This document shows positions 63,630-64,000 of a DNA stretch of 64,000 nucleotides, in pieces; positions within the stretch are counted from its first letter, which is position 1, and the number at the start of each line of letters is the position of its first letter. The DNA lies in the NCBI RefSeq assembly GCF_026183675.1, contig NZ_JAPIVK010000016.1, forward strand, positions 1 through 64,000. The letters run 5' to 3'. The stretch is from Microbulbifer halophilus. GTDB taxonomy: Bacteria > Pseudomonadota > Gammaproteobacteria > Pseudomonadales > Cellvibrionaceae. Made by a program: the position numbers and the translations under genes. Under the pieces are notes generated by a model. The model saw only the letters and a program-made list of their open reading frames with translations, was not told the origin of the DNA and did no database searches.

Positions 63630-63793
63630 CTAGTGAGCCGTACGGGAAGTTCGCAAACAGTTCGCTGCGCCAAAGCGCCCAGCTCTGCGTTGAGAAAGCT
63701 TGAAATAACGCTGCTATTCCAGCGCTTTCTCGCCTTGATCTGAGCGCTTTGGCTGTGCTCCTTTGTTCGCGAACTTCCCGCACGGCACACTAG
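63630..63793. repeat. 164-bp imperfect palindrome
   Basis: CTAGTGAGCCGTACGGGAAG at the left end pairs with CTTCCCGCACGGCACACTAG at the right. Pairing resumes through GTTCGCAAAC / GTTCGCGAAC, GCCAAAGCGC / GCGCTTTGGC and GAGAAAGC / GCTTTCTC to the centre near 63712. The whole gap between the TfoX-like gene and htpX is one long potential hairpin or cruciform. It has no sequence in common with the nested-palindrome family. Confidence 0.8.
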
Positions 63794-63868
63794 TGCCCCG
63801 GCACTCTTGAAAGCAGAGCCGGCGCCACTATCTACACTTTCCATAATTGCATTGGATGGAGAGCACCG

Positions 63869-64000
63869 ATGTTGCGTATTGGTCTGTTTCTGATGACCAA
63901 CCTGGCCGTGATGGTCCTGGCCGGTGTCATCTTCAACCTGCTGGGTATTCAGGGCATTCTGGCCGCCAACGGCGTCGACCTGAATCTCTCCGGCCTCTTG
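63869..64000 (+). CDS. htpX: protease HtpX, 5' part only
   Basis: Membrane-bound zinc protease of protein quality control, truncated by the window end. The 44 visible residues (MLRIGLFLMTNLAVMVLAGV, 20 residues, then IFNLLGIQGILAANGVDLN) match the HtpX N terminus, including the first transmembrane helix. GGAGA lies upstream of the ATG at good spacing. The catalytic HExxH lies beyond the window. Confidence 0.88.
   Translation, partial: MLRIGLFLMTNLAVMVLAGVIFNLLGIQGILAANGVDLNLSGLL

Noticed and set aside
1-64000. Insertion sequence, prophage, CRISPR array, tRNA or rRNA
   Set aside because: No transposase, integrase, phage structural gene, regularly spaced direct repeats, cloverleaf or rRNA sequence was found on either strand.

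Overview
The window looks like a chromosomal stretch of a GC-rich marine gammaproteobacterium of the Cellvibrionales type; Microbulbifer or a close relative is the best guess. This rests on the conserved lip/dac/rlpA/mltB/rodA/mrdA/rlmH/rsfS/nadD block, three TonB-dependent receptors of the 'Caulobacter'/FecA kind, a PKD-bearing ExeM/NucH-type secreted nuclease, a GH94 phosphorylase with a GPH sugar importer, a PPi-dependent phosphofructokinase, and dense palindromic intergenic repeats. The genus is inference. I see no tRNA, rRNA, CRISPR array, transposase or prophage.

Layout. 1-11.8 kb (minus strand): lipoate synthesis, cell-wall elongation and remodelling, ribosome maturation factors, NAD and proline synthesis. 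11.8-21.6 kb: LON-domain protein, zinc metallopeptidase, parvulin, RND/MMPL protein, Rdx-family protein, UbiX, Mpl, PPi-phosphofructokinase and an RpiB/LacAB-type isomerase. 21.9-27.3 kb: a flavin monooxygenase diverging from a thiamine-salvage operon (TPP riboswitch, TonB receptor, YkoF-like protein, PnuT, kinase). 27.3-28.45 kb: a lower-GC patch with one orphan gene. 28.5-38.1 kb: secreted nuclease; GPH transporter and a cellobionate-phosphorylase-like GH94 enzyme; aldehyde dehydrogenase; inorganic pyrophosphatase. 38.1-47 kb (minus): peptide transporter, NylB-like serine hydrolase, TonB receptor, NylC-like P1 hydrolase, LysR regulator and PaiB-like protein, which together look like a catabolic cluster for amide-linked oligomers. 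47.4-52.6 kb: a large TonB receptor, then a TetR-led operon with 3-methyladenine glycosylase, whose promoter carries two palindromic operators. 52.7-55.3 kb (minus): SDR, Ada and a 2OG oxygenase, converging on the tag operon to form an alkylation-repair neighbourhood. 55.5-60.3 kb: fecI-fecR diverging from an STN-domain TonB receptor. 60.6-64 kb: a repeat-motif hypothetical protein, CysE, an M15 peptidase, a TfoX C-terminal-like protein and the start of htpX.

The two most unusual things are (i) a dispersed family of 116-186 bp nested palindromes that share a strand-specific central core (five copies plus solitary ends), and (ii) the pairing of NylB-like and NylC-like hydrolases with their own transporters and regulator. 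Further repeat families occupy many of the other intergenic gaps. Several genes use GTG or TTG starts; I chose starts by Shine-Dalgarno (SD) match and noted alternatives.
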